Assembly (NCBI GenBank): GCA_030153605.1
Contig: JASKLO010000011.1
Location: 1 to 44,784, forward strand
DNA from: Thermosipho sp. (in: thermotogales)
GTDB taxonomy: Bacteria; Thermotogota; Thermotogae; Thermotogales; Fervidobacteriaceae
Direction: 5' to 3'
Length of the DNA stretch: 44,784 nucleotides
Below, in pieces: positions 34,115-43,261 of the stretch. Positions within the stretch are counted from its first letter, which is position 1. Every line of letters begins with the position of its first letter. The notes under the pieces were generated by a model. The model saw only the letters and a program-made list of their open reading frames with translations, searched no databases and was not told the origin of the DNA. Both the position numbers and the translations under genes were made by a program.

Positions 34115-35626
34115 TTGTTAAAAGAGTTTAGAGAGCAGAGGATTCAAGAAATAAAAAGATTAAGAGAATTAGGAATTAATCCATATCCTTATTCATATGA
34201 TAAAACACACAGTAGTAAACAAATTAAAGATGAATTTGCACATTTGGAACCTGGAAAAGTAGATGAAAACTCTTTTGTTTCTGTTGCAGGTCGAATTATG
34301 TCTTTACGTGAACATGGAAAAAGTGCTTTCTTTCATATTAAAGATTTTGAAGGAAGAATCCAAGCATATATCAGGAAAGATATTGTAGGTGATGAAAATT
34401 ATAAGTTTTTTAAAGATTTCATTGCTATAGGAGACATAGTTGGTATAAAAGGAAATGTGTTTAAAAGTAAAACAGGTGAGATTACCGTTCTTGTTAAGGA
34501 AATTAAACTTTTAAATAAACCATTGAGACCAATGCCTGAAAAGTGGCATGGTATAAAAGATAAAGAAGTTTTGTACAGACAAAGATATGTTGATATGATT
34601 GCAAATGATGAATCTTTAAACAGATTTAAAACTAGATTTGAGATAATTAGAATGATTAGAGAATTTTTAAATTCAAAAGGTTTTATAGAAGTTGAAACTC
34701 CGATTTTAGAATATGTTACAGGAGGAGCTTCTGCTAGACCATTTGAAACACATTTAAATGTTTTTGATATTGATATGTATTTAAGAATTGCTACAGAATT
34801 GTATCTGAAACGGTTTATTGTCGGTGGATTTGAAAAGGTATATGAACTTGGTAAAAATTTTAGAAACGAAGGTTTATCTTACAAACATCATCCAGAATTT
34901 ACTTCAATTGAAATATATCAAGCTTATGCCGACTATGAAGATATGATGAATTTAACTGAAGAATTAATTACTTATATTGTTGAAAAAATATACGGTACAA
35001 CTAAGATTGTCTATCAAGGGCAGGAAATTGATTTTAAAAGGCCATGGAGAAGAGTAAAAATGAGAGATTTTATATTAGAAAACTTAGGTGTTGATATTTT
35101 GGAAGATAGTGACGAAAAAATGCTTGAAGTTCTAAGGAGTCATGAGGTTAATGTTGAAATTAAAGATAGAGGGCACTTAATTGAAAAATTATGGGATCTT
35201 GTAGAAGATAAGGTCATTCAACCTACATTTTTACTTGAACATCCAGTAGAAATATCACCTTTAGCGAAAAAACATAGAGAAGATCCAAGGGTTACAGAAA
35301 GGTTTGAATTAATAATTTTTGGAAGAGAAATGGCCAATGCTTTTAGTGAGTTAAATGATCCAATCGATCAGTATGAAAGATTTTTAAAACAGGTTGAATT
35401 AAGAGAAGCAGGGGACGAAGAAGCCCAGATGATGGATAAAGACTTTATTAGAGCTTTGGAATATGGAATGCCTCCTACAGGAGGGTTAGGAATAGGAATT
35501 GATAGGTTAGTTATGCTTTTAACTGATTCGCCTACAATTAGAGATGTAATTGCATTTCCTTTGGTTAGACCAATAACTTTTGAAGAAGAAGAACTAGAAA
35601 GTGAAAGGGGAGTTGATGAAAAATGA
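34115..35626 (+). CDS. lysS: lysyl-tRNA synthetase, class II
   Basis: 503 aa from a TTG with AGGAGG upstream. It charges tRNA-Lys. The N-terminal OB-fold anticodon domain covers about residues 45-140 ([20 protein letters not shown]). The class II motif 1 is near FIEVETPIL, motif 2 [18 protein letters not shown] near 250, and motif 3 [13 protein letters not shown] near 455. The stop overlaps the next start in ATGA. Confidence 0.96.
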   Translation: MLKEFREQRIQEIKRLRELGINPYPYSYDKTHSSKQIKDEFAHLEPGKVDENSFVSVAGRIMSLREHGKSAFFHIKDFEGRIQAYIRKDIVGDENYKFFKDFIAIGDIVGIKGNVFKSKTGEITVLVKEIKLLNKPLRPMPEKWHGIKDKEVLYRQRYVDMIANDESLNRFKTRFEIIRMIREFLNSKGFIEVETPILEYVTGGASARPFETHLNVFDIDMYLRIATELYLKRFIVGGFEKVYELGKNFRNEGLSYKHHPEFTSIEIYQAYADYEDMMNLTEELITYIVEKIYGTTKIVYQGQEIDFKRPWRRVKMRDFILENLGVDILEDSDEKMLEVLRSHEVNVEIKDRGHLIEKLWDLVEDKVIQPTFLLEHPVEISPLAKKHREDPRVTERFELIIFGREMANAFSELNDPIDQYERFLKQVELREAGDEEAQMMDKDFIRALEYGMPPTGGLGIGIDRLVMLLTDSPTIRDVIAFPLVRPITFEEEELESERGVDEK

Positions 35627-37263
35627 GAAGATGGTTTGAAAAAGCACATGGCGCTATTATATGGACTATTGCAATAGCTTTCGTTGCTGGAATTGTTTTA
35701 TGGTCTGTTATATCTTATGTTTCTGGAAGAAGTTCTACAGGAGGTTCCTTTGAATATACTTTAAGTGATACTGTGGCTTTTTTAACAAAAGATGGAACTG
35801 CTTTAAGCTCTGATTATTGGATATTTCCATGGGAAATTGAAACTTCCTATAGCCAAGCTTTAGCTTATTATCAAATAACTGATGTAGACAATATTTTTGA
35901 AGAACCAATGTTAAAAGCATCTATACTTGGAGATTTAATTAAAACAAAAGAAATTCTTTATTATGCCGAGGTTAATAATATTTCTCCAACAAAAGATGAA
36001 ATTCAAGCTGAATTGACCAAGCAAGAAGAATCAATAAATTCAAATGAACAAGTCTTAAATTATGTAAAACAGAAATACGGAAGTGTTCAAAAATATTTAG
36101 ATTCTATAAAACCAGAAGTGGAAAAATATTTAACTATTTCTAAAGTTAGAGAAATATTAGGTTCAGTAAGTGAAGACGAAATGAAACAATATTATGATGA
36201 AAATAAAGAGGATTTACAGAACAAATATGATTCTGCGGATGTTGATTATGTGTATTTTGAAGATAAATCTAGTGCTGATGATTTTATAACTCAAGCAATG
36301 ATGAAAGGTTTCTATCAAGCTGCTACAGATGCTAGTTTAAGCGTTCAAAATGTTCCGGAATTAAAGAGGGGAACATTGGATAAGTATATTGAAGATTCAA
36401 TTTTTGAAAGTTCAAGTACAATGGTTGGCCCAATTCCAATAGGTAGCAGTTTCTTTGTTTTTAATGTTAAAGATTTAAAAACAGTAGACACATATGAAAA
36501 ATTCACTCTTTCCAGTGGTTATCAGGAAGTGTTATCTTTGCTACAAGATGAAAAATTCAATAAGGCATTGACTGAGTTTGTTAAAAATTACAATATATCA
36601 TTTGAAATTGTTGATCTGACGTATAAAGTATGGTACAAAGTTCTTAATAATTCTGGAAAAGATTTAATACAAGTTTATAAGGAAATACATGAATATATTT
36701 TTGATGATTCTGGTTCTTTGAAATTAGATACTCCAGTTGAAGTTAAAACAGCATTTGTAACATTAGTAGAAAAAATGAAGAACTCTACAGAAATTACTGA
36801 AGATCCTAATTACAGTATGGTTTTAACCGATGCAGAAAAAGAATCTGAAATAGTTGTAGAAAGTATTTATAATGAATATCCAGATTCTTTTGCTGCTATT
36901 CAAAGAATGAAAGTCTTACATCCTGATAGAACAGATGTAAATTTCAAATATTACACAGAATTATACTCAAGACTAAAACCCTATTTAGAATATGGTATGA
37001 TTCAAAATGTTGTTAATGAGTTTTTAGATCTTTACCAAGGATTAAGCAATTTGTCTGAAGCTACTGATTTAACTTTGGATATGAAAGCAGAAGTATTGTA
37101 TGACCTTTATGAAATAAATAAGATTTTAGGAGACGCAAGTACAGCTTCGCAATATTTAGAAAAATTAAAAGAAGCAACACCTGATTACATGGATTATGAA
37201 GCTGCGTTTGCAGAACTTCAAGAAATTATTACTAGTCAAGCTACCACAAATACAAATAATTAA
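35623..37263 (+). CDS. membrane-anchored SurA/PpiD-like periplasmic chaperone
   Basis: 546 aa with a single membrane anchor (residues 9-31, [19 protein letters not shown]) and the rest outside the cytoplasm. Residues 90-190 have the SurA-N pattern ([30 protein letters not shown], then [17 protein letters not shown]). Next comes a degraded parvulin-like region (about 195-310) and then alpha-helical TPR-like pairs (about 410-540, [28 protein letters not shown]). The PPIase catalytic residues are not evident, so it is probably a chaperone only. It closes the superoperon and is followed 20 nt later by a strong terminator. Confidence 0.75.
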   Translation: MRRWFEKAHGAIIWTIAIAFVAGIVLWSVISYVSGRSSTGGSFEYTLSDTVAFLTKDGTALSSDYWIFPWEIETSYSQALAYYQITDVDNIFEEPMLKASILGDLIKTKEILYYAEVNNISPTKDEIQAELTKQEESINSNEQVLNYVKQKYGSVQKYLDSIKPEVEKYLTISKVREILGSVSEDEMKQYYDENKEDLQNKYDSADVDYVYFEDKSSADDFITQAMMKGFYQAATDASLSVQNVPELKRGTLDKYIEDSIFESSSTMVGPIPIGSSFFVFNVKDLKTVDTYEKFTLSSGYQEVLSLLQDEKFNKALTEFVKNYNISFEIVDLTYKVWYKVLNNSGKDLIQVYKEIHEYIFDDSGSLKLDTPVEVKTAFVTLVEKMKNSTEITEDPNYSMVLTDAEKESEIVVESIYNEYPDSFAAIQRMKVLHPDRTDVNFKYYTELYSRLKPYLEYGMIQNVVNEFLDLYQGLSNLSEATDLTLDMKAEVLYDLYEINKILGDASTASQYLEKLKEATPDYMDYEAAFAELQEIITSQATTNTNN

Positions 37264-37282
37264 TTTGTTAAATCTAGATTTT

Positions 37283-37315
37283 AAAAAGGTGGTCTCTAGA
37301 GACCACCTTTTTATT
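37283..37315 (+). terminator. strong rho-independent terminator of the superoperon
   Basis: A perfect palindrome, arms AAAAAGGTGGTCTC and GAGACCACCTTTTT, with a T-rich tail. It closes the 18-gene run; the next gene starts 46 nt later at its own extended -10. Confidence 0.95.
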
Positions 37316-37334
37316 TAGCATAACAAACAAATTA

Positions 37335-37343
37335 TGATATAAT
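37335..37343 (+). promoter_or_regulatory. extended -10 promoter of the S4-protein operon
   Basis: TGATATAAT 18-26 nt before the ATG, followed by AGAGGTG. The leader is very short. No credible -35. Confidence 0.6.
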
Positions 37344-37360
37344 TTTTTAGAGGTGAAAAA

Positions 37361-37612
37361 ATGCGGTTAGATAAATATTTGAAGCAAACAAGGTTAATAA
37401 AGAGGAGAACAATCGCACAAGAATTAGCTAAGAACAATAGGATTTTTCGTAATGGATATCCTTTAAAACCTTCTACAGAAATAAAAGCAGGAGATGTAAT
37501 TGAAATTTTTTATGGAAACAGGTATTTAAAAATACGAGTTATAGATGATAAAACGTATGAAATGTTAGAAGATAAGAAGATTCGGAGGGATGACTATGAG
37601 GAATCTAATTGA
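37361..37612 (+). CDS. S4-domain RNA-binding protein (RqcP/Hsp15-like)
   Basis: 83 aa, entirely an S4 domain: MRLDKYLKQTRLIKRRTIAQELAKNN, then GYPLKPSTEIKAGDVIEIFYGNRYLKIRV. The RLDKYLK start and the KRRT helix are typical of the RqcP/YabO and Hsp15 group, which bind ribosomal 50S with stalled peptidyl-tRNA. RqcP is the better match by size; Hsp15 is longer (about 130 aa). It is the first of three genes; the next start overlaps it by about 17 nt. Confidence 0.8.
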   Translation: MRLDKYLKQTRLIKRRTIAQELAKNNRIFRNGYPLKPSTEIKAGDVIEIFYGNRYLKIRVIDDKTYEMLEDKKIRRDDYEESN

Positions 37613-38513
37613 AAATCACATTGAAGATTTTGCAGAAATTTTAAGATATGATAAATCAAACTGGGATAATTTTTGGGAATCTTTAAAAAAGAGGTTCTCG
37701 CCAATATTGGATAATGTTGAAAAAAAATTAGGAAAAATTTCATTTAAAAAAGTTGAAAGAAGAAGTTTGGACAAATTTGTACATGATTATGAAAACGTAA
37801 TAAAAACAAAAAAAGAAAAAATTACTGAAAGAATTCGTAAAAATTCTGATAAATTTGAATTATCAAAAGAAGATTTTATAATTTTTATGGCTTTTATTCC
37901 AAGAGATTTAGATTGGTTGGTAGTAGATGGAAAAAGAGAAAAAATATTATTTTTTAACGCCTATTCATTGTGGAGAATAGGCTTTTTAGAAAAATTAGAC
38001 GATGCAATTTATCAGTCTGTAGTACATTTTAGGCATGGTGATGATAAAGGGAATTTTTATGATAAAGATTCTCTTTTTAATGAGTTACTTAATCAGATTA
38101 TGTTGCTTGACAAGGATGACAAACGAAAATTCATGAAGGAAATATGTGAAATCTTATACAATAATGTACCATATTATGATTGGGTAGGTTTTTACATGAT
38201 AAATGAAAAAAATTTACTTGAATTAAGTGAATTTGTAGGGGAACCAACCGAACATACAGAAATACCAATTGGCAAAGGGATCTGTGGCCAAGCTGCAGAG
38301 AAAAAAGCTGTTTTTATTGTCCAAGATGTCTCAAAGGAAACAAATTATCTTTCGTGTAGTCCAAAGGTCAAAAGTGAAATTGTAATTCCTATTTTTAAAG
38401 ACGGAGAAGTAATAGGTGAGTTAGATATTGACAGCCATTTTATTGCTCCTTTCGATGATAGAGATAAAAGTTTCCTAGAAAAAATTTGTTTAGAAATTTC
38501 AAGAATATATTAA
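37596..38513 (+). CDS. GAF-domain protein, fRMsr-like, with N-terminal extension
   Basis: 305 aa from the ATG at 37596; an ATG at 37590 is too close to GGAGGG. The C-terminal 140 residues form a GAF domain like free methionine-(R)-sulfoxide reductase: YYDWVGFYMINEKNLLEL, IPIGKGICGQAA, VQDVSKETNYLSCSPKVKSEIVIPI and IGELDIDS. Of the three enzyme cysteines, those in GKGICG and LSCSPKVKSE are present, while the third, normally about ten residues before GKGxCG, is a His or Thr here. The N-terminal 160 residues are charged and helical and not recognised. A redox enzyme or a sensor are both possible. Confidence 0.7.
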   Translation: MRNLIENHIEDFAEILRYDKSNWDNFWESLKKRFSPILDNVEKKLGKISFKKVERRSLDKFVHDYENVIKTKKEKITERIRKNSDKFELSKEDFIIFMAFIPRDLDWLVVDGKREKILFFNAYSLWRIGFLEKLDDAIYQSVVHFRHGDDKGNFYDKDSLFNELLNQIMLLDKDDKRKFMKEICEILYNNVPYYDWVGFYMINEKNLLELSEFVGEPTEHTEIPIGKGICGQAAEKKAVFIVQDVSKETNYLSCSPKVKSEIVIPIFKDGEVIGELDIDSHFIAPFDDRDKSFLEKICLEISRIY

Positions 38514-38539
38514 TAAAAAACCTATAAAGGAGAGATGTA

Positions 38540-40276
38540 ATGAAATTAATTAGTAGACTTTTAAGATATGCAAAACCCTATACTTTATTGTTTATTATTG
38601 CAATAGCAATTGTTTTATCTTTAACTTTTGTTACATTACTTCCTCCTCAGATAGTACGAACTGCGATAAATCAATATATAACAAATGAAAATCTTCCACT
38701 AGATCAAAGATTTAGTGGGATTTTCAAAATGGCTGTTTATTTTTTGTTATCAACTACGGCTATTTTTGTTTTGGAATATTTGTCTATTTTTCTTACCACT
38801 TATATAGGTGGAAAAATAGTTTATGATATCAGAAATGATCTATTTAGACATGTGTTAAGACTTCCAATGTCTTTTTTTGATAAACATCCTAGTGGTCAAA
38901 TCACAACAAGAATAGCAAATGACACACAAAATGTTATGGAGTTTTTTACTTCGGTTATTACTAGCATTATTAATGATGTTTTTCTTTTGGTTGGAGTTAT
39001 ATTTATGATGCTCAAAGTAAATACAAATTTATTTATTAGCATTTCTTTCATTTTTCCTGTTTTAACTATTGCTATTTTGCTTTTTAGATATTTTGATCTA
39101 AAGGCTTATAGAGCTGTAAGAACTAATATTTCAAGAGTAAATGCTTATTTAGCTGAACACATTGCGGGTATGCCAGTAGTAAAACTTTTTAATGCTGAAA
39201 ATTTTGAGAGAAAGGGCTTTGACAAAGTAAATAAAGATCTATATAAGACAAGAATGCAACAGTTATATGTTTTTGCAATTTTTAGACCTACAGTTAGTAC
39301 TTTATATAGATTAGCAATTGCTTCAATAATTTGGATGGGAGCAAAATATATAGTAAGTAAAAGTTTAAATTTTGGTGATTTATATGCTTTTGTCGCATAT
39401 TTAGAATTATTCATGAGACCTTTAGAAGATCTTTCTGAGAAATACGATATTATACAAAACACTACAGCAAGTGCAGAAAAAATTTTCACTTTGATGGATG
39501 AGCCAGAAGAACATTATGGGAATGAAAAAGGAAAAACAAAAATAAATAAGGGAATTGTAGAATTTAAAAATGTTTGGTTTAGGTATACTGAAGATAGATG
39601 GATTTTAAAAGACATTAATATAAAATTTCAACCTGGAGAATTAGTTGCCATTGTAGGTGAAACTGGTGCAGGAAAAACTTCTATAATGAATTTAATTAAT
39701 GGTATGTATCGCCCTCAAAAGGGAAAGATTTTAATAGATGGTTTGGAATTGGAAAAATACAATATACATGAACTTAGAAAGCAAATTTCTGCTGTTCCGC
39801 AAGATGTTGTTTTGTTCACTGGAACATTGTTAGAAAATGTTCGTTTATTTCATGATGAAATAAGTGAAGAAGAAGTAAAAAATGCTCTGAAAAAAGTTTA
39901 TGTTTGGGATATGATAGAAAGATTACCTGAGGGTTTATATACAAAAGTAATTGAAAGAGGTAAAGGAATTTCAGCAGGTGAGAGGCAATTAATTGCTTTG
40001 GCTAGATCTGTGCTTTTTGATGCGAAAGTATTTATTTTAGACGAAGCGACAAGTAATATTGATGTTGAAACTGAGGAAAGAATTCAAAAGGCAGTACGAG
40101 AAATTTCCAAAGAAAAAACAGTTATTATGATTGCTCATAGATTAGCAACTGTAGTAAATGCTGATAGAATTATTGTTGTTCACAATGGAGAAGTTGTTGA
40201 AGAAGGAAATCACAAGGAATTAATGCAAAAGAAAGGAATATATTACAAACTATATGAAATTCAATTTGCAAAATAA
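38540..40276 (+). CDS. ABC exporter, fused permease-ATPase (lipid A/MsbA-like family)
   Basis: 578 aa. Residues 1-320 form six membrane helices in the ABC exporter fold (SRLLRYAKPYTLLFIIAIAIV start; LPMSFFDKHPSGQITTRIANDT coupling region). The ATPase has Walker A GETGAGKTS near residue 372, Q-loop AVPQDVVLF, signature SAGERQLIALARS, Walker B VFILDEATSNID and H-loop IAHRL. It functions as a half-transporter dimer. The gene has an AAGGAGAG ribosome site and its stop lies 2 nt before the SRP RNA 3' end on the other strand. Substrate is unknown. Confidence 0.92.
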   Translation: MKLISRLLRYAKPYTLLFIIAIAIVLSLTFVTLLPPQIVRTAINQYITNENLPLDQRFSGIFKMAVYFLLSTTAIFVLEYLSIFLTTYIGGKIVYDIRNDLFRHVLRLPMSFFDKHPSGQITTRIANDTQNVMEFFTSVITSIINDVFLLVGVIFMMLKVNTNLFISISFIFPVLTIAILLFRYFDLKAYRAVRTNISRVNAYLAEHIAGMPVVKLFNAENFERKGFDKVNKDLYKTRMQQLYVFAIFRPTVSTLYRLAIASIIWMGAKYIVSKSLNFGDLYAFVAYLELFMRPLEDLSEKYDIIQNTTASAEKIFTLMDEPEEHYGNEKGKTKINKGIVEFKNVWFRYTEDRWILKDINIKFQPGELVAIVGETGAGKTSIMNLINGMYRPQKGKILIDGLELEKYNIHELRKQISAVPQDVVLFTGTLLENVRLFHDEISEEEVKNALKKVYVWDMIERLPEGLYTKVIERGKGISAGERQLIALARSVLFDAKVFILDEATSNIDVETEERIQKAVREISKEKTVIMIAHRLATVVNADRIIVVHNGEVVEEGNHKELMQKKGIYYKLYEIQFAK

Positions 40277-40278
40277 AA

Positions 40279-40549
40279 GGTGCCGTGCACCCCTGCTTCG
40301 ATCAATTGGGACCTGAGCGTACTTTTGATTCGGGCTCCAACCGGGCTTCCCTACGGCACACACTTGCCTGCTTAGGGCTGCTTCCTTCCGGACCTGACCC
40401 GGTTCACAGGTAGTTGTTGCGTAGGACCCAGTTTTCAGCACCCTATCAAAAGCCGTTTTCAGACCCCAACGACCTCAGCAGGGGAATTAAGCCCCGCTAG
40501 GTGGATTTCGGGTTCAGGGGACCACCAACCCCCCGCTTAGCACGGCACC
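40279..40549 (-). ncRNA. ffs: signal recognition particle RNA, long bacterial type with Alu domain
   Basis: The minus strand has the invariant domain IV hairpin GTCAGGTCCGGAAGGAAGCA around 40386-40405. The ends GGTGCCGTGC (40540-40549 as read on minus) and GCACGGCACC (40279-40288) pair over 10 bp to form the terminal stem. The length of 271 nt and the region before the core (GGTGGTCCCCTGAACCC) indicate an Alu domain as in Bacillus and Thermotoga, not the short 4.5S RNA. A T-rich tract TTTTATTTTG on the minus strand at 40269-40278 is the terminator. The base composition is much richer in G+C than the surroundings, as expected for a structural RNA in a thermophile. A 63-codon minus frame here is an artefact. 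Confidence 0.96.
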
Positions 40550-40555
40550 AAATTT

Positions 40556-40584
40556 ATTTTACCATTCAAAACTTTAAAAGTCAA
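40556..40584 (-). promoter_or_regulatory. strong promoter of the SRP RNA gene
   Basis: On the minus strand TTGACT (40579-40584), a 17-nt spacer, and TAAAAT (40556-40561) with TGG before it. The first base of the RNA, at about 40549, is 7 nt after the -10. Confidence 0.85.
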
Positions 40585-40593
40585 AGTTTAGTT

Positions 40594-40621
40594 TTGAAAA
40601 TAAGTTTGCATTTGCTATAAT
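40594..40621 (+). promoter_or_regulatory. promoter of the 40638 gene and the opp-like genes
   Basis: TTGAAA (40594-40599), 16 nt, TATAAT (40616-40621), with TGC before it. Divergent from the SRP RNA promoter, whose -35 lies 10 nt away. GGGGTGAG follows as ribosome site. Confidence 0.75.
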
Positions 40622-40637
40622 TATATGGGGTGAGAAA

Positions 40638-41246
40638 TTGAAGAATTGGTTTATAATCTTTATATTAATGGCAATAATATTGATTGCTCTCTTTTTAAAT
40701 TTCAATTTTCCTAAAAAAATTTACTTAGAAGGTGATAAATATATAATTTCAAAATTTCTGGATTTTTTGAATAGTAATAACACTAGTTTTAAAGTTGTTG
40801 ACAAAAATCACGCTAAGTATATAATAGATTTTAACAAATTAAAAATAGATCTTTATAATGGTTTAACATTTTATATAAATTGGAATGACAAAGATTTATC
40901 AAAATGCTTGCAAAGTTTTGATTTTTTTGAAAACTGTCATACATTAATAAATTCTAAAGATTTTTACTTATATAATGCACTTTTTTACAAACCCTTTACA
41001 ATTTCCCTTTCTTGTGGTATAAATATTATAGTTAGTCCAAGTGAGTTGGAATCTCTTGAATACTTCGTTTATCGAACATTTTATGAAATAATTAAAGGTG
41101 ATTACAGTAAATTTGAAAATGGTCATATAAAAACAGAAATGTATGTTTATATATATGAAAAAGAACCAAAGTTAATAGGAATTTACGATCCAAAATTAGA
41201 TGTTTTAGAAACAATTACTAATACGAATGTTGGGAATATACAGTAA
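40638..41246 (+). CDS. membrane-anchored protein of unknown function
   Basis: 202 aa from a TTG with GGGGTGAG 7 nt upstream. Residues 3-22 are a single hydrophobic anchor (WFIIFILMAIILIALFL) and the rest is a soluble mixed alpha/beta domain with many Phe, Tyr and Asn and two cysteines (KCLQSF and ENCHTL) about ten residues apart. I do not recognise a family. It is probably an exported or anchored lipid-facing or envelope protein. It is followed by the OppD-like gene 15 nt later, so it may belong to the transporter unit, but the link is by position only. Confidence 0.65.
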   Translation: MKNWFIIFILMAIILIALFLNFNFPKKIYLEGDKYIISKFLDFLNSNNTSFKVVDKNHAKYIIDFNKLKIDLYNGLTFYINWNDKDLSKCLQSFDFFENCHTLINSKDFYLYNALFYKPFTISLSCGINIIVSPSELESLEYFVYRTFYEIIKGDYSKFENGHIKTEMYVYIYEKEPKLIGIYDPKLDVLETITNTNVGNIQ

Positions 41247-41261
41247 GAGAGGTGAAATCTT

Positions 41262-42272
41262 TTGGAACCTATTTTGTCAGTAAGAAATCTCAGCACTTGG
41301 TTTTATATGGAAGAAGGAGTAGTTAAGGCTGTAAATGACGTAAATTTTGATCTTCATGAAAATGAAGTTGTTGGAATAGTTGGTGAAACAGGTTCTGGGA
41401 AAAGTGTTACTGTACGTTCTATAATGAGATTGATTCACAAACCTGGGAAAATAGTTAGTGGAAAAATTATTTATAGAGGAAGAGGAAAAGAAGAGGATAT
41501 TCTAAGTTTACCAGATGATGAAATGACAAAAATTCGTGGTAAAGAAATTAGTATGGTTTTTCAAGATCCACTTACTTCTTTAAATCCTTTATACACTATT
41601 GGAGACCAACTAATGGAAACAATTATACAACATCAAAATGTTGATCGTAAAACTGCCTGGGAAATAGGCGTTGAAATGTTAAAAAAGGTTCAGATTCCTG
41701 AAGCAGAAAAAAGAATGATGGCATATCCTTTTGAATTTAGTGGTGGTATGAGACAAAGAGCGGTTATAGCTATAGCTTTATCTTGTAATCCAAAGGTTTT
41801 AATAGCCGATGAACCTACAACAGCTCTTGATGTTACAATTCAAGCACAAATTTTGGATTTAATGAGAGATCTTCAAAAAGAGTTTAAAACTGGTATGTTG
41901 TTTATTACTCATGATTTGGGTGTCATTGCTTCAATGGCTGATAGAATTATAGTAATGTATGGTGGTAGACAAATGGAAGTTGCAAGTGCTGAAGATATCT
42001 TTTACAATCCATTGCATCCATATACCCACATGTTGTTAAGGGCAATTCCACGTTTAGATAAAAAGCAAGATAAGTTAGAAGCAATTCCTGGGCAACCTCC
42101 TAGGATGATTGAAGTTCCAGATGTTTGTCCATTTGCTCCAAGATGTCCAAGAAGATTGGATAAGTGTTCAAAAGAACTTCCTGAATTAGCTGAAATGGAA
42201 CCAGGACATTATGTGAGATGTTTCAATCCAGTAGTTGAGTCAGAAAAATCGGAGGCGATCACCAATGAATGA
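41262..42272 (+). CDS. oligopeptide-type ABC transporter ATPase, OppD-like
   Basis: 336 aa from a TTG with GAGGTGA upstream. Walker A GETGSGKS near residue 44, Q-loop MVFQDPLTSLNP, signature FSGGMRQRAVIAIAL, Walker B VLIADEPTTALDV and H-loop ITHDLGV. The C-terminal oligopeptide-type iron-sulfur or zinc motif CPFAPRCPRRLDKC near residue 290 is typical of OppD/DppD. Paired with the next ATPase it would energise a family-5 binding-protein transporter. In Thermotogales such transporters often import oligosaccharides as well as peptides. Confidence 0.93.
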   Translation: MEPILSVRNLSTWFYMEEGVVKAVNDVNFDLHENEVVGIVGETGSGKSVTVRSIMRLIHKPGKIVSGKIIYRGRGKEEDILSLPDDEMTKIRGKEISMVFQDPLTSLNPLYTIGDQLMETIIQHQNVDRKTAWEIGVEMLKKVQIPEAEKRMMAYPFEFSGGMRQRAVIAIALSCNPKVLIADEPTTALDVTIQAQILDLMRDLQKEFKTGMLFITHDLGVIASMADRIIVMYGGRQMEVASAEDIFYNPLHPYTHMLLRAIPRLDKKQDKLEAIPGQPPRMIEVPDVCPFAPRCPRRLDKCSKELPELAEMEPGHYVRCFNPVVESEKSEAITNE

Positions 42273-43257
42273 ACCAATAATTAAAGTCCAAAATCTGAAA
42301 AAGTATTTTCCAATTACTAAGGGGTTTATGATTAAAAAACATGTTGGTGATGTAAAAGCAGTAGATGATATTTCGTTTGAGGTTTACAGAAAAGAAACTT
42401 TTGCTTTGGTTGGTGAATCTGGTTGTGGAAAAACTACTGCTGCAAGAACGATGTTAAGATTAATTGATCCGACTGAAGGTAAGATTGAAATATTAGGACA
42501 AGATATTTCAAATTATAATAGAACGCAGCTTCTTCCGTTTCGAAGAAAAATGCAAATAGTTTTTCAAAATCCAATAGGTTCATTGAATCCAAGAATGACA
42601 ATTGGGCAAATTTTAACAGAGCCTCTATTATTCCATAAAATTGTAGAAACAAAGCAAGAAGCATATGATAAGGCAATTGAATTGTTGCGAATGGTTGGTT
42701 TAAAGCCTTATCATATGGACAGATATCCTCACCAATTTAGTGGTGGTCAAAAGCAAAGAATTGCTATTGCAAGAGCTTTATCTGTAGATCCTGAAATATT
42801 GTTTTTGGATGAGCCTACATCTGCTTTAGATGTGTCAGTCCAAGCTCAAATAATAAATCTATTTTTGAAATTCCAAGAAGAGCTTAACTTGACTTATATT
42901 TTTATTTCGCACGACTTATCTCTTGTGAGATTTATAAGTAATAAAGTTGCAGTCATGTATTTAGGTAGAATTGTTGAAATAGGGGATGTAGATGAAGTTT
43001 TTGAAAATCCAGTTCATCCATATACTAAGGCTTTGCTTTCAGCTTCACCAATTCCTGATCCAAAAATTGAAAAACAAAGAAAGCGAATAATTTTAACAGG
43101 TGGTGTTCCAAGTCCTATCGCAAGGCCTAGTGGATGTTTCTTTCATCCAAGATGTCCATTTAAAACTGAGAAGTGTGAAAAAGAATATCCAAAAATGTAT
43201 AAAATTTCTGAAAATCACCAGGTATCATGTTACCTGGTAGAAAAAGAGGGGGTGTGA
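42265..43257 (+). CDS. oligopeptide-type ABC transporter ATPase, OppF-like
   Basis: 330 aa from the ATG at 42265 with GGAGGCGA upstream; the frame opens 30 nt earlier. Walker A GESGCGKTT near residue 53, Q-loop IVFQNPIGSLNPR, signature FSGGQKQRIAIARAL, Walker B ILFLDEPTSALDV, H-loop ISHDLSL, and the terminal CFFHPRCPFKTEKC motif. This is the OppF partner. Its ATG overlaps the OppD stop by 8 nt. Permease genes OppB and OppC are not between it and the binding protein, so they lie downstream of this window or elsewhere. Confidence 0.93.
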   Translation: MNEPIIKVQNLKKYFPITKGFMIKKHVGDVKAVDDISFEVYRKETFALVGESGCGKTTAARTMLRLIDPTEGKIEILGQDISNYNRTQLLPFRRKMQIVFQNPIGSLNPRMTIGQILTEPLLFHKIVETKQEAYDKAIELLRMVGLKPYHMDRYPHQFSGGQKQRIAIARALSVDPEILFLDEPTSALDVSVQAQIINLFLKFQEELNLTYIFISHDLSLVRFISNKVAVMYLGRIVEIGDVDEVFENPVHPYTKALLSASPIPDPKIEKQRKRIILTGGVPSPIARPSGCFFHPRCPFKTEKCEKEYPKMYKISENHQVSCYLVEKEGV

Positions 43258-43261
43258 GTTT

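Noticed and set aside
40250-40441. 63-codon minus-strand frame
   Set aside because: It lies within the SRP RNA and reflects its G+C-rich sequence.
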